Assembly: GCA_030762935.1 (NCBI GenBank)
Contig: CM060896.1
Span: 9,213,501 to 9,277,500 of the forward strand
Direction: 5' to 3'
Source: Hymenopus coronatus
Lineage: Eukaryota; Arthropoda; Insecta; Mantodea; Hymenopodidae
Length of the DNA: 64,000 nucleotides
The notes beneath the pieces are model-generated. The model saw only the letters and a program-made list of their open reading frames with translations, had not been told where the DNA came from and ran no database searches. Below, in pieces: positions 45,914 through 54,767 of this stretch (positions are counted from its first letter, which is position 1; each line of letters starts with the position of its first letter). The position numbers were made by a program, and so were the translations under genes.

Positions 45914-46181
45914 CTGTAAATTTACTTTAGTTTTGTAGAGTAATGTTTCTTCCAATGAGAATACTCATAGACTCCTACAGTTAATGAAATGAAATGCTCG
46001 AAATCTGCTACATATGTTGCGACCTTCACGATGATCTATACCATTTCCCCTAGGCTTTGCCACTCTCGTACCTGCAAAGTTTAAAACTTATTTTCCCCAT
46101 ATGGTATTCAGAAAACATATATATCGCAAGTGCAAGACAAGCCCCAATTCTGAACATTGTCTTGTATTCGGATAAATACAG

Positions 46182-46848
46182 TAAATCCAATTTACACAAA
46201 ATGACCATATCAGGTACCCTACAATATTCTTGATATTTTCTTTGGAGGTATTTTATCTTTTAAAGAAGAACCTAAGAATGTTTTTAATATTATATCTAGT
46301 TATATGTTGAATCTCTTGAATATTGTACCAAATTTTTTATATGTTGTAGCTGAATTTGAAATACTTGTGCCCTTGTTCTATTTTTTAGGGTGTTAGTGTC
46401 TTTTGTGTATTTTTGCTTTTTGTACAATAGTGGCTCAACAATGTGAGCAAGGGCTCATGGAACAATTATCCTTGTTCATAAAAGTTAACCACAGGAATGA
46501 ATGTGATTATACATGTCCACTTGGTGTTCTAATTGCAGGAATGTTTTCTTAAGTATTACATGTCTTCCTGCTCCTTCCCTCAGCATGCACACCTCTGTCG
46601 CTTATTACATAGCTTGACAATGTTGCTAGGTGACGCTATATCAAAATTCAAAATACTAAATTTAGTTTTAAAAATATATACTTTTCTGTTATATACTGTA
46701 ATCTGGTGGCTAAAGCTTTCAACAATTCTATATCTTCTTTAGTATTGTTGTTCTTATTTCACAAATGAAAACAAAATCCACAATATTGGAAAATGTATAC
46801 AATTGTTGAAACCACTGCTGACAAGACCTGGAAAACATTTTTTTTAAC
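46182..46848. other. No gene seen
   Basis: AT-rich intronic DNA. Short plus ORF at 46533-46742 not recognised. Confidence 0.4.
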
Positions 46849-46860
46849 AATTAATTTAGT

Positions 46861-47091
46861 CAATTGAAAGTTAGTTGAGTAGACTTTGTAACACTATATC
46901 ACTTACTTTTTATTTCGGAAAACGGGTTTCAGAAGCCATGTGCTTCCATTGTCAATTCCTTTGGAAGCACATGGCTTCTGAAACATGTTTTCCGAAATAA
47001 AAAGTAAGTGATGCAGTGTTACAAAATCGACTCAACTAACTTTCAATTGTTTAAACACATCACTGTCACAAAGTCCACCATATATCAGGAT
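46861..47091. mobile_element. Palindromic PLE terminus with 12-bp TSD and hammerhead-like core
   Basis: Arms of 87 bp (46861-46947 and 46963-47049) around a 15-base centre, starting CAATTGAAAGTTAGTTGAGT. AATTAATTTAGT flanks the unit (46849-46860 and 47092-47103). Read on the minus strand, the left arm plus centre gives GGAA-TTGACAA-T-GGAAGC-ACAT-GGCTTC-T-GAAAC-CC-GTT-TTCC. This is a hammerhead-type layout with stem I GGAA/TTCC. No coding sequence. Confidence 0.7.
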
Positions 47092-47106
47092 AATTAATTT
47101 AGTATT
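47092..47106 (+). repeat. 15-bp direct repeat (left flank of the palindromic element)
   Basis: AATTAATTTAGTATT, repeated exactly at 50196-50210. Its first 12 bases also serve as the right flank of the PLE palindrome at 46861-47091. Confidence 0.85.
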
Positions 47107-47128
47107 GGATTTAATTATTTTTCACACA

Positions 47129-48464
47129 AGCCGTGTGTAGGATAGGAAATGGATAGGTAGAGTCAGACAGAAAAATTCAATGTCATAGCCGGGATTTGAA
47201 CTACGGATCTCCCAGTCTCTACCCGTGTGTAGGACAGAAGTTGGATAGATAGAGTCAGACTGAAAAATTCAATGTCATAGCCGGGATTTGAACTACGGAT
47301 CTCCCGTTCTCTAGCCGTGTGTAGGACAGGAGTTGGATAGGTAGAGTCAGACTGAAAAATTCAATGTCATAGCCGGGATTTGAACCATGGATCACCCAGT
47401 CTCTAGCCGTGTGTAGGATAGGAGTTGGATAGGTAGAACTAGACTGAAAAATTCAATGTTATAGCTGGGATTTGAACTAAGGATCACCCAGTCTCCAGCC
47501 GTGTGTAGGGTAGGATTTGGATAGGTAGAGTCAGACTGAAAAATTCAATGTCATAGCCGGGATTTGAACCATGGATCACCCAGTCTCTAGCCGTGTGTAG
47601 AATAGGAGTTGGATAGGTAGAGTCAGACTAAAAAGTCAATGCCATAGCCGAGATTTGAACTTCGGATCTCCCAGTCTATAGCCATGTGTAGGGCAGGATT
47701 TGGATAGGTAGAGTCAGACTGAAAAATTCAATGTCATAGCCGGGATTTGAACCATGGATCACCCAGTCTCTAGCCGTGTGTAGAATAGGAGTTGGATAGG
47801 TAGAGTCAGACTAAAAAGTCAATGCCATAGCCGAGATTTGAACTACGGATCTCCCAGTCTATAGCCATGTGTAGGGCAGGAGTTGGATAGGTAGAGTCAG
47901 ACTAAAAAATTCAATGTTATAGCCAGGATTTGAACCACGGATCTCCCGGTCTCTAGCCGTGTGTAGGACAGGAGTTGGATAGGTAGAGTCAGACTGAAAA
48001 ACTCAATGCCATAGTCGGGATTTGAACCACAGATCTCTTTGTCTCTAGCCGTGTGTAGGACAGGAGTTGGATAGATAGAATCAGACAGAAAAATTCAATG
48101 TCATAGCCGGGATTTGAACTATGGATCTCCTGGTCTCTAGCCGTGTGTAGGACAGGAGTTGGATAGGTAGAGTCAGACTGAAAAATTCAATCTCATAGCC
48201 GGGATTTGAACTATGGATCTCCTGGTCTCTAGCCGTGTGTAGGACAGGAGTTGGATAGGTAGAGTCAGACTGAAAAATTCAATGTCATAGCCGGGATTTA
48301 TCCACGGATCACCCAGTCTCTATCCGTGTGTAGGACAGGAGTTGGATAGGTAGAGTCAGACTGACAAATTCAATGCCATAGCTGGGATTTGAACCATAGA
48401 TCACCCGGTTTCTAGCCGTGTGTAGGACAGGAGTTGTATAGGCAGAGTCAGACTAAAAATTCAA
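47129..48464 (-). repeat. Left tandem array, about 15 units of about 92 bp
   Basis: GCCGTGTGTAGGA-type junctions recur at about 47129, 47221, 47314, 47407, 47499 and onwards to 48415. Units on the minus strand begin CTAGAGACCGGGAGATC and contain the T-arm/B-box sequence GGTTCAAATCCCGGC, then TATGACATTGAATTTTTCAG. Units differ by point changes, and a few share private variants (for example two AATGCCATAGCCGAG units), implying local duplications. Confidence 0.9.
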
Positions 48465-48537
48465 TGCCATAGCTGGGATTTGAACCACGGATCTCCCGGT
48501 CTCTAGCCAGTTGCTTTACCACTGAGCTACCATGGCA
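48465..48537 (-). ncRNA. tRNA-like sequence, 73 nt (left centre)
   Basis: Minus strand begins TGCCATGG and ends CTATGGCA, an 8-bp acceptor-like stem. It has A-box-like TAGCTCAGTGG, D-stem GCTC with AAGC, a 7-nt loop CTAGAGA on a weak anticodon-like stem, and B-box GGTTCAAATCC. The loop would read anticodon AGA (Ser), but there is no long variable arm and the T-stem is mismatched, so it is not a normal tRNA gene. No CCA is encoded. Confidence 0.6.
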
Positions 48538-48897
48538 ACATGCCGGCATGGCATTGAATTTCTCAATTGACTCACATGTTTCCCAGTAAACCACAAGGTG
48601 TTCTCAAATTATTTTGAGATGACAACCCCAATGGCGACTTGCAAATGTTGTAAGCACTTTAAGTCCCAGGATTCATAGTATAGCCAACTATTATGGTCGT
48701 TCACATGGCTTGTGTGAAAAACAATTAACTCCAATATGTCCATAATAGTTGGCTATACTATGAATCCTGGGACTTAAAGTGCTTACAACATTTGCAAGTC
48801 ACCATTTGGGTTGTCATTCAAAATAATTTAAGATCACCTTGTGATTTACCAGGAAACATGCGAGTCAGTTGAGAAATTCAATGCAATGTCGGCATGT
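48538..48897. repeat. Central inverted repeat and loop of the palindromic element
   Basis: Left 48538-48697 and right 48740-48897 are inverted copies (TCATAGTATAGCCAACTATT / AATAGTTGGCTATACTATGA). The loop of about 42 bp is TCGTTCACATGGCTTGTGTG... . Its reverse complement resembles 47107-47140, the outer left tail, over about 40 bp. Confidence 0.85.
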
Positions 48898-48970
48898 TGC
48901 CATGGTAGCTCAGTGGGAGAGCAACCAGCTAGAGATCGGGAGATCCGTCGTTCAAATCCCGGCTATGGCA
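48898..48970 (+). ncRNA. tRNA-like sequence, 73 nt (right centre)
   Basis: TGCCATGG...CTATGGCA acceptor-like stem, TAGCTCAGTGGGAGAGC (A box; perfect GCTC/GAGC D-stem), the CTAGAGA loop, and CGTTCAAATCC (B box). It differs from its left partner at several positions, so the arms have diverged. Divergent from 48465-48537: Pol III transcription from the two would run outwards into the arrays. Confidence 0.6.
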
Positions 48971-50195
48971 TTGAATTTTTAGTCTGAATTTATCTATCTG
49001 ACTCCTGTCCTATACACTGCTAGAGATCGGGAGCTCTGTGGTTCAAATCCCAGCTATGGCATTGAATTTTTCAGTTTGACTCTACCTATCCAACTCCTGT
49101 CCTATACACGGCTAGAGACCGGAAGATCCGTGGTTCAAATCCCGGCTATGACATTGAATTTTTCAGTCTGACTCTACCTATCCAACTCCTGTCCTATATA
49201 GGGCTAGAGAACGGGAGATCCGTGGTTCAAATCCCAGCTATGGCATTGAATTTTTCAGTCTGTCTTTACCTATCCAACTCCTGTCCTATACACGGCTAGA
49301 GACCGGGAGATCCGTGGTTGAAATCCCGGCTATGACATTGAATTTTTCAGTCTGACTCTACCTATCCAACTCCTGTCCTACATACGGCTAGAGACCAGGA
49401 GATCTGTGGTTCAAATCCTGGCTATGACATTGAATTTTTCAGTCTGACTCTACCTTTCCAACTCCTGTCCTACACACGGCTAGAGACAGGGAGATCCGTG
49501 GTTCAAATCCCAGCTAAGACATTGAATTTTTCAGTCTGACTCCACCTATCCAAATCCTGTCCTACACACGGCTAGAGACCGGGAGATCCGTGGTTCAAAT
49601 CCCGACTATGGCATTGAGTTTTTCAGTCTGACTCTACCTATCCAACTCCTGTCCTACACACGGCTAGAGACCGGGAGATCCGTGGTTCAAATCCTGGCTA
49701 TGACATTGAATTTTTCAGTCTGACTCTATCTTTCTAACTCCTGTCCTACACACGGCTAGAGACAGGGAGATCCGTGGTTCAAATCCCAGCTATGACATTG
49801 AATTTTTCAGTCTGACTCCACCTATCCAACTCCTGTCCTACACACGGCTAGAGACCGGGAGATCCGTGGTTCAAATCCCGACTATGGCATTGAGTTTTTC
49901 AGTCTGACTCTACCTATCCAACTCCTGTTCTACACACGGCTAGAGACCGGGAGATCCGTGGTTCAAATCCTGGCTATAACATTGAATTTTTCAGTCTGAC
50001 TCTACCTATCCAGCTCCTGTCCTACATACGGCTAGAGACCAGGAGATCTGTGGTTCAAATCCTGGCTATAACATTGAATTTTTCAGTCTGACTCTACCTA
50101 TCCAGCTCCTGTCCTACATACGGCTAGAGACCAGGAGATTGGTGGTTCAAATCCTGGCTATGGCATTGAATTTTTCAGTCTGACTCTACGTATCC
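48971..50195 (+). repeat. Right tandem array, about 13 units of about 92 bp
   Basis: Units begin (G)GCTAGAGACCGGGAGATCC and carry GGTTCAAATCC at about 49040, 49132, 49223 and so on to 50141. The last unit ends TGACTCTACGTATCC directly at the 15-bp duplication. Confidence 0.9.
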
Positions 50196-50210
50196 AATTA
50201 ATTTAGTATT
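50196..50210 (+). repeat. 15-bp direct repeat (right flank)
   Basis: AATTAATTTAGTATT, identical to 47092-47106. Confidence 0.85.
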
Positions 50211-51139
50211 TTGAACTGTAAGCAGCATTACCAAGCTGTGTAAACTAGCCACCAGAGGCCAGCATACTGAGAGAAGCAGAGATTAGGAGTAGGAAGTCAG
50301 TTACCAGTCATCAACAAGGCAGATGATGAAAATGTTCCCAGAATTACAACACCAAAAGAAGTAGAGTTTTAAAATTTAACAGAAGGCTCAGCAGTGGTTT
50401 ATAAAACAACTTCACTCTCAACATTTCTTTTAATGTTTATAAAATAATGAAATATCTATATATGATAATTATTTCAGTTTTCTCAGGAAACAGGCTACTC
50501 AATATTAATATCTGGATGGCAATATTAAATGAAGGACTTTTGTTACTGATATTAATTCCTTTAATAATTAACTGAAGACTTAAAGGAACTGACCTGGACA
50601 AAAGCCTAATGTCTGATCCCTCACCTTCACGCTGTTAGTAATCATATTTCAAGTTTGTTATAATAGAAAGGAGACCCTTTAATTGCTTCTAGAATTTGAA
50701 GAGTTAAACAAAATGATGTGATGAACTAAAGGGAAGAAGCTCTGATCACCTTAATGAGTTATTGTCCTGGACTGATATTTCACATATCAGATCCCCTCTT
50801 TTACCTTTCCTATCCAGTCTTGCTTGACTCAACTCTTGTTTTCTTCGACCCTGATGGTATTAGAGTATTCGAGACCTAGGGGATCATTTCATTTTCTTTC
50901 CTGTCCATACCTTTCTTTACTTAGGTGATGTAACCACCATTTATGGTGCCTAATTTTAAACGATTAGAAAAAGTTAAATAAAAGCATTCCATATTGATAA
51001 TATGACATCAATATACTGGAATGCAAGAAAGCGAATGGCTTCACTGCCAACTGCTCAACATTAGATACCAACCACATTAAATGGAGGTTTAAAAATGTGG
51101 CAATTTCTCAGGTATTAGTGTGTGCTCTTTGCTACGTAC
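50211..51139. other. No gene seen
   Basis: Intronic sequence between the palindromic element and a CC2D2A exon. No family recognised. Confidence 0.4.
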
Positions 51140-51403
51140 ATTTTCCTCATTGATGATGCAGTATATCTTTTGTAAGGGACAGAAGCTGTCCTGGGTATTG
51201 TACTTGTGTCCAGATGCTGGGTCCCACAACCAGTAGCTGTGCACATGACGAGCTTCTTCCTCACGAGTCAGCACATACGCTGTTGGGCCGTGTGGAATAC
51301 CAGCACCCAACAGCAGCCAAGTCTTCTTGTCCAAATACTTGAAGTAGCAGCACAGCAGCACTGCATGGTCCTCGGAGTCCCCAGACAGCAACCGCAATAC
51401 TTG
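51140..51403 (-). CDS. CC2D2A: CC2D2A orthologue, exon in transglutaminase-like region
   Basis: Acceptor TTGTTGTTTGCAG; donor GAAAAT|GTACGT. 88 codons, phase 0 at both ends. It opens QVLRLLSGDSEDHAVLLCCY, then KKTWLLLGAGIPHGPTAYVL, SYWLWDPASGHKYNTQDSFC and PLQKIYCIINEEN. The vertebrate protein has LLAGDEEEHAVLLCNYF, IPEGPTAYVLT, WNPCSGHFY and DTFCPLKNVGC at the same places. The HAVLLC / W-D-P-SG-H / FCPL elements correspond to the (probably inactive) transglutaminase-like fold described for CC2D2A. Confidence 0.95.
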
Positions 51404-51477
51404 CTGCAAACAACAAACACATTAGCAATATTTACACTACCAGAAGCTAGTAACTATGAAACACCAAAAAAAAAGAA

Positions 51478-52330
51478 TCTGATGTGTTCACAAGAATCTC
51501 TACAACAAATTATTGCTAAAAAGATTATGTTTCTTTTTACTTCATGCTAATCGAGAAAAAATTAGCAGAAATAGTCTTATTACTTGCTTCCTTGTAAGTA
51601 GAAGCAAAATAAGGGAGTACCATAGGTTAAAGTGACAGCCAAAAGCTGGTTGCTATGTGATTGAAGTTCCTTTGTTTGTATGGACAGGAGTTGACAAATT
51701 CCTGTATGAGAAAAGTATGCTTTTTAAAGCAGAAACCAATAACAAGCAATATCTCAAAAACGATCAACTCTATGAGAAAAATGATATGACATAAATTGTG
51801 TGTTTTATCATGATCTACATTTTTTGTGTGGTAAGTTTTTGTCTATCCCTTACAGTTTATCAGTTATGCAAAATTCAATAAAAATCAACCAGAATAAAGA
51901 GGCTATTCCCAGAAAATTCAACATATACATTTTATTTTGCATGTAAATATCTTAAATATAAGAGATTTTAATCAAAATGATTAGAGCCATTTTTGAGAAA
52001 ATCAAAATGTTCGACCTTTTTTCCATGTAAAGGGTAGTTTGGGGTGGGGAGATTTTCTTGATAATCTTCAGGTCGCATCCTTGGAAGACACCAAACTTAA
52101 ATACCAAGTTTGGTATTCAACAGTCTTTTTGTTTTTGAGTTATGCTGCACACACACGCGCACCCCCACCCCACCCACACTCATACTGAGACATTTTTTTA
52201 AAAATGCTTCTTTTGGATTCGAAGGTCTCAAAACGTGTATTTATGGTGAAATCTCGCTGTGGAATTTTTTAGTGCAATACAACATCTTCTTTATACACTA
52301 TGTACATAGTACATATAGAGAAAGTAATAT
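51478..52330 (+). repeat. H-repeat, near full-length copy
   Basis: TCTGATGTGTTCACAAGAAT start (part of the 5' signature deleted), CA/CG microsatellite at 52147-52190, ACTATGTACATAGT palindrome at about 52298 and end ATAGAGAAAGTAA. About 850 bp, adjoining the candidate exon at 52338. Confidence 0.85.
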
Positions 52331-52337
52331 GACTTAC

Positions 52338-52526
52338 ACCAATTATTTGTGACACTGCTTCACTTATGTTTGGGAAAACATCATTATTCTGAAGGACATG
52401 TTTCACTGTCATTGCAGCATCAGCTTCTTGAATATTGCCCACCCTCACTGTCTCACTATGATTACTGCCTCTTAATAGATTATTTGCCCAGTTGCTATCT
52501 GCCAGGTCAAAAATTTGATTACTGAA
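52338..52526 (-). other. Candidate cryptic or cassette exon
   Basis: An open minus frame of 63 codons between two CC2D2A exons ends at a perfect donor (ATTGGT|GTAAGT). It reads FDLADSNWANNLLRGSNHSE, VRVGNIQEADAAMTVKHVLQ and FPNISEAVSQIIG. Its composition is protein-like. The obvious acceptors (GACCTGGCAG, TTAATTCAG) do not match the phase 0 junction of the flanking exons, which already join well without it. It could be a transposon protein remnant or part of another transcript. Function not recognised. Confidence 0.35.
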
Positions 52527-52635
52527 TTAATTGCCAATATTTAAATTTTACTACGCAATCCCTATTGTACTAAACCAATAAATCTAAGAGCTGTAATACT
52601 TTAATTTCTGGATTTATCTCAGAATGTGATCTGCA

Positions 52636-53212
52636 ACAGCTGACTTTTACTTTCTCAACACATACTGTATGCATAGTGAATAGAAAAGGTATTGTATTCT
52701 GCCCAAAAATGTTAATATCAAGATTTCACCAGAAATGTGTGTTTTGAGGTCCCCTATGTCCAAAATAACATTTTTAGAATAAGGTGTGTATGTGTATGTG
52801 TACACCTGCGCGTGTGCAGCATAGCTCAAAAACTAAAAAATACCAAAATTAGAACAATTTTTGAAAATTCTGTTTTTCTCAAAAATGATACTAACCATTT
52901 TGATTAAAATACTGCATATTAAAGATATTTACATTTCAAATAAAATATATATCTCAAATTTTCTGGGAACAGAAAATACCCAGTTTGGTACTTAAGCAAC
53001 TTTTTGTCTTTGAGATATGCTGCATGTATGCACGTGCATGCACACCCACCCACACAGACATGGACATGTTTCTAAAAATGCTTTCTTTGGATACAAGGAG
53101 TCCAAAAACATGTATTTCTGGTGAAATCTCCATATCAAATTTTTGGTCAAATACAATACTTTCTCTATCCACAATACTTGTACATATATGCTAGAGAAAA
53201 TAATAAATAAAC
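52636..53212. repeat. Head-to-head pair of H-repeat 3' halves
   Basis: 52636-52950 is minus-oriented (3' end TTTACTTTCTCAACACATAC at its left) and 52950-53212 is plus-oriented, ending TATGCTAGAGAAAATAA. Both outer ends are 3' termini. Confidence 0.75.
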
Positions 53213-53941
53213 ATTATCTAAAATTATGTTTGGTAATGTTTATATTCAAGTGGGCCTTCCTTTGAGATTTTAACACAGTGCAAATACAATATGTTAAACT
53301 TCTGTTCAATGAAGGTATATTTTGCAAACTATATTTACGTACAGTACACCACAGGTTTTCAAATGTGGGGAGGGTCACTCAAAAAGTCTGACAAGCCTGA
53401 AGCAACAGCTACACCTGAGTGACATAGCAGACACTCTCTATGCCCTTTCTGGGAACTTTAACAAGATACTCCACTGCCCAGCTTATCAATCACATCTCAA
53501 AATACTGGAGTGCAGGGGAATATTTCATTGCCAACTGCATAGCAACATTGCAATCTGAGGATCCTATTATGACTTAGACGAGACTCAAAGCCCAAACTCT
53601 AGGGTGTAGATCACGCCAACAGTTGCATCTATTCATACTTATTAAATAAATCATTTTATTCTAATTACAATAGAATTCATGGCTTCATCAAAAGATACAA
53701 AACAAATTCTGAACATTGACTACATTCTTTAAACTTTTACATCTAATAATAACTTTAAACTTAATATTAACATCAATAAGGCAATAAGATTTGTGATCCT
53801 GGTCTTCAGCGCCGTCATTAAACTTCCCCTTTCTTTAGAGGAGGTGCCTACCTCATTTATTTACAAATAATAATTCTGACAATGAATTTTCAGAGGAGCC
53901 AGTTTTGCATAATTTTCAATTACATGTCTGTTTCCAAAAGC
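53213..53941. other. Mostly unassigned; right part is 3' region of the retroelement next door
   Basis: A plus ORF at 53322-53558 is not recognised. About 53690-53941 probably is the 3' untranslated tail of the minus-strand retrotransposon at 53942-54400. Confidence 0.4.
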
Positions 53942-54400
53942 CTACTTGTTCACTTGTATTCTTAGAATATTCATGTTTATTATTTTATTACCAGTATCTT
54001 TTGACTGAATGAAATCCTCCTCTGTATAGAAGGTGCGGGTAATAAGGTATCTTTTTAACTCTGATCTAAACTTGTTTTTGTTCATTTGCAATTCTTTTAT
54101 AGAAAAGGGAAGTGAATTAAACAAAACTATTCCTTTGTAGTAAACCCCTTTTTGGAATAGCTGCAAATTATTTGTTGGTCTATGTAAGTCCTGCCTATGT
54201 CTGGTCTCTTTGTTATGAATATCTGTATTTTTTGTAAACTTTTCTGGGTTATTTATTACAAATGACAATATGGCTAGAATATATTCACAGGCTAATGGTA
54301 AAATTCCAAACATTTTGAAAAGTGGTTTGCAGTGAGTTGATCGTCTTTCCCCTGCCATTATTCTTATTACCTTTTTCTGCATAATGAACATTTTTTTAGC
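53942..54400 (-). pseudogene. Non-LTR retrotransposon, C-terminal end of reverse transcriptase ORF
   Basis: An open frame of about 150 codons: MFIMQKKVIRIMAGERRSTH, FKMFGILPLACEYILAILSF, a THNIHNKETRHRQDLHRPT-like segment, and GVYYKGIVLFNSLPFSIKEL with the stop at 53942. This is the conserved tail of Jockey/CR1-like ORF2 proteins (QKRxIRIM...CRPLFKxLxILPL...YxFNxLP). The frame is intact but cut at its 5' end: a 5'-truncated insertion, as is usual for LINEs. It lies about 100 bp downstream of the CC2D2A exon at 54495-54613. Confidence 0.85.
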
Positions 54401-54494
54401 ATTTACTGAATTTATTTACTTTTATATTCTACATGCAATAAATAATAAAGGTTAAAGCTTTTGAATATATAATTATTTTAGATAATTTACTAAC

Positions 54495-54613
54495 ATCACT
54501 TGTAAGCCAGATATCGAAGAGACCAGGGAACAATGTGCTGCCCCCTATCATGGGTATCATTGAAACAAAACGTGCAGCCATTTCTTCCGTAGTTGCTTGT
54601 TCCTCTGATAACA
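54495..54613 (-). CDS. CC2D2A: CC2D2A orthologue, exon upstream of the transglutaminase-like core
   Basis: Acceptor TGTAATGTGTTGCAG; donor AGTGAT|GTTAGT. Two bases complete a split codon, then 39 codons: LSEEQATTEEMAARFVSMIP, ...FPGLFDIWLTSD, ending phase 0. The vertebrate protein has (A/V)ARYVSLIPF and GGICDLWSTSD followed by QFLDLLAGD, so D|Q joins exactly to the next exon (QVLRLLSGD). The preceding exon must end in phase 1. Confidence 0.9.
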
Positions 54614-54767
54614 CTGCAACACATTACAAACAACTTACGTTAAATATTTTTACAAGAATGCTTTGTTCAGTTATAATTTACCCTACATAAATAGGCATGT
54701 ACTAAAAATATTATAATCTTCATATTTTTACAATAAGAATAAATAAAAATATTAAAACAAATAATCT

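Larger units (their letters stand above)
45142..46181. mobile_element. TIR element (T-family), copy 1
   Basis: TATTTATCCAAATACAAGA (45145-45163) and the reverse complement of TCTTGTATTCGGATAAATA (46160-46178) are the TIRs. About 1.04 kb, no transposase. It contains a collapsed PLE terminus (45240-45311) and a 5 x 97-bp minisatellite. The right half (CCCTAGGCTTTGCCACTCTC, ATATATCGCAAGTGCAAGAC) matches copy 2 at 42.6 kb. The superfamily is not determined. Confidence 0.75.
47107..50195. mobile_element. Foldback-like giant palindrome made of tRNA-derived tandem repeats
   Basis: 3.09 kb inserted between two copies of AATTAATTTAGTATT. The left half reads on the minus strand and the right half on the plus strand, so the arms (about 1.5 kb each) are inverted copies around a centre at about 48720. 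Each arm has, from the centre outwards: about 160 bp of unique sequence, a full 73-nt tRNA-like sequence, then about 14 tandem units of about 92 bp containing TCCGTGGTTCAAATCCCGGC and TGACTCTACCTATCCAACTC. A 43-bp tail at the left outer end (TTTTTCACACAAGCC) resembles the central loop. No protein is encoded. Architecture recalls foldback/Galileo-type elements, but the tRNA-like origin and the 15-bp duplication do not fit those families. Confidence 0.8.

Noticed and set aside
45199..45955. Three overlapping minus-strand open frames of 154-166 codons
   Set aside because: They arise from the 97-bp minisatellite, which lacks stops in all minus frames. There is no start context or family similarity.
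48465..48970. Two functional tRNA genes
   Set aside because: Acceptor ends pair and A/B boxes are present, but anticodon and T stems are poorly paired, the implied serine anticodon lacks a long variable arm, and the copies sit at the centre of a repeat palindrome. Called tRNA-like instead.
47129..50195. CRISPR-like array
   Set aside because: The 92-bp units are contiguous tandem repeats without unique spacers, in a eukaryotic, TE-rich context, and contain a tRNA B box.
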